DNA from: Pseudomonas sp. Leaf48
Lineage (GTDB): Bacteria; Pseudomonadota; Gammaproteobacteria; Pseudomonadales; Pseudomonadaceae
Reading direction: 5' to 3'
Assembly: GCF_001421885.1 (NCBI RefSeq)
Contig: NZ_LMLH01000003.1
Coordinates: forward strand, 213,122-277,121
Length of the DNA stretch: 64,000 bases
Translations under genes and position numbers: made by a program
Part shown: positions 60,527-64,000 of the stretch, one piece after another
How the letters are laid out: each line of letters begins with the position of its first letter
Numbering within the stretch: position 1 is the first letter of the stretch
Notes under the pieces: generated by a model
Seen by the model: only the letters and a program-made list of their open reading frames with translations
Told to the model about the DNA's origin: nothing
Database searches by the model: none

Positions 60527-60725
60527 AGAAAAAACTCCTTGGACTGTACCGGCCCGGGCGCCTGGCCCGGACAACAAGCTGGCAAGTATAAGACGGAAAC
60601 AGCGTTTCGGGCATATGAACGGACCACACTGGCACAAATTGGCACCAAATGTGACCGATTAGCATCTTTGTAACTCAACTGTCACTGTGCCCCGCTAGCG
60701 TTGAGGCTATTTCAGGGACGCTGAC

Positions 60726-61346
60726 ATGCCACAAGCCCAAGCCTTGCCCCAGACCGCACCCAGCCTGACCGCCGTATTGTTTGGCCTCAGTGGCTGCCTG
60801 GTGGATTTCGGCGCACGCGCACAGCGCCACGACAACCCTCTAGCCGAATACGCGCAAGTCACACCGGGAGCACTGGACAGCCTGAGCAGCCTGCAGCGCC
60901 AGCAAGTTCCCTGCGCATGGCTCGATGAACTCCCCCTCGCCGTCAGCCATGCCTTGGCCTGCGCTCTGCCGCAATGGGTGAAACCTGCGCAACATCCAGC
61001 ATCACTCAATCCATGGCCCGCACCGAACGCCTGCTGGCAAGCGTTGATGTCGTTGAATGTCGAACGGCTGGACGGCTGCGTGCTGGTCAGTGGCGAGCCG
61101 CGATTGCTGCAATCGGCGCTCAATGCCGGTCTATGGACCATCGGCCTGGCATCCTGCGGCTCACTGTGCGGCCTGCCCCCCGAGCAATGGCAGGCGTTGA
61201 GCCCGCAGGAGCGCGACAGCAAACGCGCCAGGGCGACCATGCAACTGTTTGGCCTGGGCGTGCACTCGGTGATCGATCACCTTGGTGAACTCGACACCTG
61301 CCTGGCCGATATCAACCTGCGTCGACTCAAGGGCGAAAAGCCCTGA
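60726..61346 (+). CDS. HAD-like protein of phosphonatase type with lost nucleophile
   Basis: 206 residues with AGGGA upstream. The plan follows phosphonoacetaldehyde hydrolase: an opening A-V-L-F-G-L-S-G-C-L-V-D-F-G aligned with L-D-W-A-G-T-x-V-D-F-G, a T-P-G-A-L-D block, W-P-A-P-N-A-C-W-Q-A-L-M-S-L-N-V, and L-N-A-G-L-W-T-I-G-L-A. The Asp that forms the phospho-intermediate is replaced (G in place of D), as is the Asp in V-G-D (here V-S-G-E). It is therefore probably not an active phosphatase. The position beside mlaA matches what I recall in other Pseudomonas, so it is kept for some other role. Confidence 0.72.
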   Translation: MPQAQALPQTAPSLTAVLFGLSGCLVDFGARAQRHDNPLAEYAQVTPGALDSLSSLQRQQVPCAWLDELPLAVSHALACALPQWVKPAQHPASLNPWPAPNACWQALMSLNVERLDGCVLVSGEPRLLQSALNAGLWTIGLASCGSLCGLPPEQWQALSPQERDSKRARATMQLFGLGVHSVIDHLGELDTCLADINLRRLKGEKP

Positions 61347-61455
61347 CCGAGATCATGCAGTTTGTGCGCGAGTGGATTAATCTAAAGGTCAGCCATAGAC
61401 CTTTGGCGTAACGTTACGGTCTATGCCAGTGCCTATCGATAAAAGGAAGACCGTC

Positions 61456-61719
61456 ATGCCTGCCCGCGAACTGCAAGAACAGCTCAATGCCCTGCGCGAG
61501 CAATTGGAACAAAACCCTCCGCTGTCCGAATCAGAGCGCGAGAACCTGCACGAACTGATGCAACAGATCGAACTCAAGCTTGAGCTCGAAACCAAGACTC
61601 AGGACTCCAGCCTCGCCGACGGCGTCAACCTGGCCGTGGAGCGCTTTGAACTCGAACACCCGACCCTCGCCGGCACCCTGCGCAACATCGGGCAGGCCTT
61701 GGCCAACATGGGGATCTGA
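61456..61719 (+). CDS. DUF4404-family small protein
   Basis: 87 residues from the ATG giving MPARELQEQLNALREQLEQNPPLS, with AAGGAAG upstream. Mostly helical: a coiled coil (about 4-48), then a loop and a second helix pair (LADGVNLAVERFELEHPTLAGTLRNIGQALANMGI). Cytoplasmic. Role unknown; often seen beside queF in this genus. Confidence 0.8.
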   Translation: MPARELQEQLNALREQLEQNPPLSESERENLHELMQQIELKLELETKTQDSSLADGVNLAVERFELEHPTLAGTLRNIGQALANMGI

Positions 61720-61734
61720 ATCGGGTAGAAGCAC

Positions 61735-61763
61735 TGTAGGAGCGAGCCTGCTCGCTCCTACAC
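61735..61763. repeat. Collapsed REP palindrome between convergent genes
   Basis: tgtaggagcgagc ctg ctcgctcctaca: two REP arms with almost no spacer, making a perfect hairpin between DUF4404 and queF. It may end both transcripts. Confidence 0.8.
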
Positions 61764-61776
61764 CTACAGGGGGGGG

Positions 61777-62607
61777 TTACTGGCGGGCCAGACGATGATT
61801 CGGCAGTTGCGCTTCTTCCGTGCTGCGATACGGATTGATATCCAGCCCGCCCCGGCGCACATAACGCGCATACACCGTCAATTTCTCGGGTTTGAGCAAC
61901 CGCTGCAGGTCGAGAAAGATCCGCTCCACACACTGCTCATGGAAATCCGAGTGCTGGCGGAAGCTGACGATGTACTCCAGCAGACTCGCGTGATCGAGCG
62001 CCGCGCCGCGATACTCCACCGCCACGCTGCCCCAGTCCGGCTGGCTGGTCACCGGGCAATTGGATTTGAGCAAGTGGCTGTGCACGCTCTCTTCGACAAT
62101 GCGCGATTCATCACAACGCAGCAGTTCAGGGCGCGGATGCTCGTAGTTGCTGACGCTGATATCCAGCTCATCGATGCACACCCCCGGCAACGCCACCACA
62201 CCTTCAGCCTCGACATCCTTGAGGCTGCGAATGCGCACGCCCACCGGCTTGCCGGCAGCAGCCGACAAGTCCTTGACCAGCGTCGCTTCCAGGCTCTCCG
62301 TATCGGCAAAGGGGGTCTGGTTCAGCGAGTTGAGGTACAGCTTGAACGACTTCGACTCGATGATGTTCGGCGAATCCGCCGGGATGCTGAACTCGCCGAT
62401 CGCCACCACCGGCTTGCCCGACGGCAACAGCCAGGACAGTTCAAAGCAGTTCCAGAAGTCCACGCCCTTGTAAGGCAGGGTTTGCGCCGTCAGGCCCAGT
62501 TCGGCCCATTTCGCGGTGCGCGGGATCGGGAACAGCAGGGACGGCGTGTAAGTGGCGATGTATTCGCTGGATTTGCCCAGCGGCGAGTGTTCGGCTGCGG
62601 GATGCAT
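61777..62607 (-). CDS. queF: NADPH-dependent 7-cyano-7-deazaguanine reductase
   Basis: 276 residues, the long bimodular form. Reduces preQ0 to preQ1 in queuosine synthesis. Marks: N-terminal module with [12 protein letters not shown], and the C-terminal module with [15 protein letters not shown], where the Cys forms the thioimide and the Asp is the acid; [20 protein letters not shown] holds the FHE motif typical of the family. Monocistronic, convergent with DUF4404. Confidence 0.95.
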   Translation of the reverse strand: MHPAAEHSPLGKSSEYIATYTPSLLFPIPRTAKWAELGLTAQTLPYKGVDFWNCFELSWLLPSGKPVVAIGEFSIPADSPNIIESKSFKLYLNSLNQTPFADTESLEATLVKDLSAAAGKPVGVRIRSLKDVEAEGVVALPGVCIDELDISVSNYEHPRPELLRCDESRIVEESVHSHLLKSNCPVTSQPDWGSVAVEYRGAALDHASLLEYIVSFRQHSDFHEQCVERIFLDLQRLLKPEKLTVYARYVRRGGLDINPYRSTEEAQLPNHRLARQ

Positions 62608-62656
62608 GGCGGAAACCTGTCTGAAGAATCAGCCGATTCTACCAGCCTTTGAGTGC

Positions 62657-63193
62657 TTACTGACTGACAGACACTTTGCCGACCATGCCAGCCTGGTAAT
62701 GCCCGGGAATGTTGCAGGCAAATTCCAGGCTGCCGGCGCGGCTGAAGGTCCAGGTCAGCTCAGCGGTCTTGCCCGGTTCGACCAACACGCTATTGGGGTC
62801 GTCATGCTTCATGGCATGCCCTTGCGAGGCGTGCTCCATCGCGGCCATGGCGTTGTGGTCCATTTCCTTCATGCCGGTAGGTGTCAGCATGCCGCTTTGC
62901 TGCATCTGCAACATTTCCTGCTGGTGGCGGGCATGCATCGCCGCGTCCCCCAGGTTGAACTCGTGCAGTAACTGGCCTTTATTCACCAGCACGAAGCGCA
63001 CGGTTTCCCCGGCTTTGATGTCAATGGACTGCAGATTGAAGGTCATGTCTCTCATCACCACTTCAACGCTGCGGGTCGCCTTGTTCGCCGGCGCGGGTTG
63101 GCCGAAATCGTAGGCAGGTGCCGGACCGGCCCATACCGGCGAGCTCAACGCCAGCAAACAAGCGACTTGCATCAGGGATTTGCGAAAAAACAT
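62657..63193 (-). CDS. Periplasmic cupredoxin, copper tolerance protein
   Basis: 178 residues. Signal peptide with cleavage after SPVWA (about 22). Plastocyanin-like cupredoxin fold with I-K-A-G-E-T-V-R-F-V-L-V-N-K-G-Q-L-L-H-E-F-N-L-G (first Cu ligand His) and the C-terminal F-A-C-N-I-P-G-H-Y-Q-A-G-M (Cys, His and Met ligands). Between them is an insert rich in Met and His (HARHQQEMLQMQQSG-MLTPTGMKEMDH), which can bind more copper. Divergent from the copR gene, as in other Pseudomonas, so it is probably copper-induced by CopR. Confidence 0.92.
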   Translation of the reverse strand: MFFRKSLMQVACLLALSSPVWAGPAPAYDFGQPAPANKATRSVEVVMRDMTFNLQSIDIKAGETVRFVLVNKGQLLHEFNLGDAAMHARHQQEMLQMQQSGMLTPTGMKEMDHNAMAAMEHASQGHAMKHDDPNSVLVEPGKTAELTWTFSRAGSLEFACNIPGHYQAGMVGKVSVSQ

Positions 63194-63271
63194 CGTCGTA
63201 CTCCAACAAGGTAAGGCTCGGCTTGGGGAAAACTCTAAACTGCTGGCACTGCCTGTAACCTGACAGCCAGA

Positions 63272-63285
63272 TTACAACTTTGTAA
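63272..63285. promoter_or_regulatory. Inverted repeat in the cupredoxin-copR intergenic region
   Basis: ttacaa ct ttgtaa, a perfect 6-bp inverted repeat, 64 bp upstream of the regulator start, beside ctgacagccag. Placed where a CopR-type binding site for the divergent promoters would be expected. Confidence 0.45.
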
Positions 63286-63348
63286 GGTTGAGCTGCATCA
63301 AGGCCACCCACGGTATAAAGCGTTCGTACCATCTTGATAGAGTCGCCC

Positions 63349-64000
63349 ATGAAACTGCTGATCGTCGAAGACCAACACAAAACCGGCCTATACCTGCGCC
63401 AGGGCCTGACCGAGGCCGGGTTCAATACGGAACTGGTGGCCGACGGCAGCACCGGCCAGCAATTGGCCCTCAGCGGCGATTACGCCCTGCTGATCCTCGA
63501 CGTGATGCTGCCCGGTCGCGATGGCTGGCAGATTCTGCAGGCGGTGCGCAGCGCCGGCCTCGACACCCCGGTACTTTTTCTGACGGCGCGGGACGCGGTG
63601 GATGACAGGGTTCATGGCCTGGAACTGGGTGCCGACGACTATCTGGTCAAGCCGTTTGCCTTCTCCGAACTGCTGGCCCGGGTTCGCAGCCTGTTGCGTC
63701 GTGGCAGCGTTGCCCCACAGGAGACCAGCCTGCATCTGGCCGACTTGCGCCTGGACCTGATCCGCCGTCGGGTTGAACGCAGCGGCCAGCGTATTGACCT
63801 GACCGCCAAGGAGTTCGCTTTGCTGGAAATGCTCCTGCGCCGCCAGGGTGAAGTCCTGCCCAAATCACTGATCGCGTCCCAGGTGTGGGACATGAACTTC
63901 GACAGTGACACCAACGTCATCGAAGTGGCGATCCGCCGTTTGCGCCTGAAGATCGACGATGAATTCCCCAACAAGTTGATCCACACCGTGCGCGGCATGG
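63349..64000 (+). CDS. copR: Heavy-metal response regulator (CopR family), truncated by the window end
   Basis: 217 residues visible, nearly complete; the family is about 225-230. Receiver domain 1-115: I-V-E-D acidic pocket, phospho-Asp in L-L-I-L-D-V-M-L-P (about 51), L-F-L-T-A-R and D-D-Y-L-V-K-P-F (Lys about 101). The OmpR-type winged helix (about 125-217) reads [14 protein letters not shown] and [14 protein letters not shown]. Activates copper-resistance genes together with a sensor kinase that should follow just beyond the window. Confidence 0.93.
   Translation, partial: MKLLIVEDQHKTGLYLRQGLTEAGFNTELVADGSTGQQLALSGDYALLILDVMLPGRDGWQILQAVRSAGLDTPVLFLTARDAVDDRVHGLELGADDYLVKPFAFSELLARVRSLLRRGSVAPQETSLHLADLRLDLIRRRVERSGQRIDLTAKEFALLEMLLRRQGEVLPKSLIASQVWDMNFDSDTNVIEVAIRRLRLKIDDEFPNKLIHTVRGM

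Overview
The window is chromosomal DNA from a Pseudomonas, most likely the P. fluorescens group. The evidence is high GC, many REP/REPIN inverted repeats with the GTGGGAGC core, and blocks whose gene order matches what I recall for the genus: ibpA, dusC, thioesterase, hydrolase, TetR, Ala/Glu tRNAs, gltX, EmrAB-like pump, uvrB, aminotransferase on the left; tal, rssC, rssB, mlaA, HAD-like protein, DUF4404, queF, cupredoxin, copR on the right.

Layout. 1-1.1 kb: two tandem paralogues of unknown function. 1.3-14.6 kb: a housekeeping block with a heat-shock gene carrying a sigma-32 promoter and a ROSE-type RNA thermometer, four tRNAs, gltX, a two-gene efflux pump, uvrB and an aromatic/aspartate aminotransferase. 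14.8-25.5 kb: mixed metabolism, with tRNA-Asn, sulfite dehydrogenase (sorAB order sorA-sorB), an NCS2 purine/uracil permease, a BrnT/BrnA toxin-antitoxin pair, arylamine N-acetyltransferase, exonuclease III, two divergent L,D-transpeptidase-family genes and a PaaI-type thioesterase. 25.6-31.5 kb: an accessory stretch with a DUF3300/DUF2950 pair, an XRE regulator, an unknown helical protein next to a small protein with a possible caspase-like His/Cys dyad, and remnants of an autotransporter and an RTX protein. 31.6-32.6 kb: dusA.

33.2-56.4 kb is an exopolysaccharide (EPS) island of about 23 kb, inserted between dusA and tal. It opens with a three-gene regulatory cassette: two orphan winged-helix proteins and one degenerate EAL-domain protein. 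The EPS genes follow: an initiating sugar-phosphate transferase; galE, yjbE, wza and yjbFGH for precursor supply and export; galU; a stand-alone phosphomannomutase C-terminal domain; and an operon of wzb, wzc, GT4, pyruvyl transferase, Wzx-like flippase, Wzy-like polymerase, acyltransferase 3 and SGNH hydrolase. A secreted glycosidase is divergent from wzb. Together these encode a Wzx/Wzy-dependent polymer, probably pyruvylated and acylated, exported by a Wza/Wzc machine combined with YjbEFGH proteins.

56.6-64 kb returns to the conserved block and ends inside a copR-type response regulator. The most interesting parts are the regulatory cassette with eroded signalling domains, the combined Wza/Yjb export operon, the broken phosphomannomutase domain, and the XRE/helical/caspase-like trio. 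All functions are read from sequence motifs and recalled family knowledge; no database search was run.
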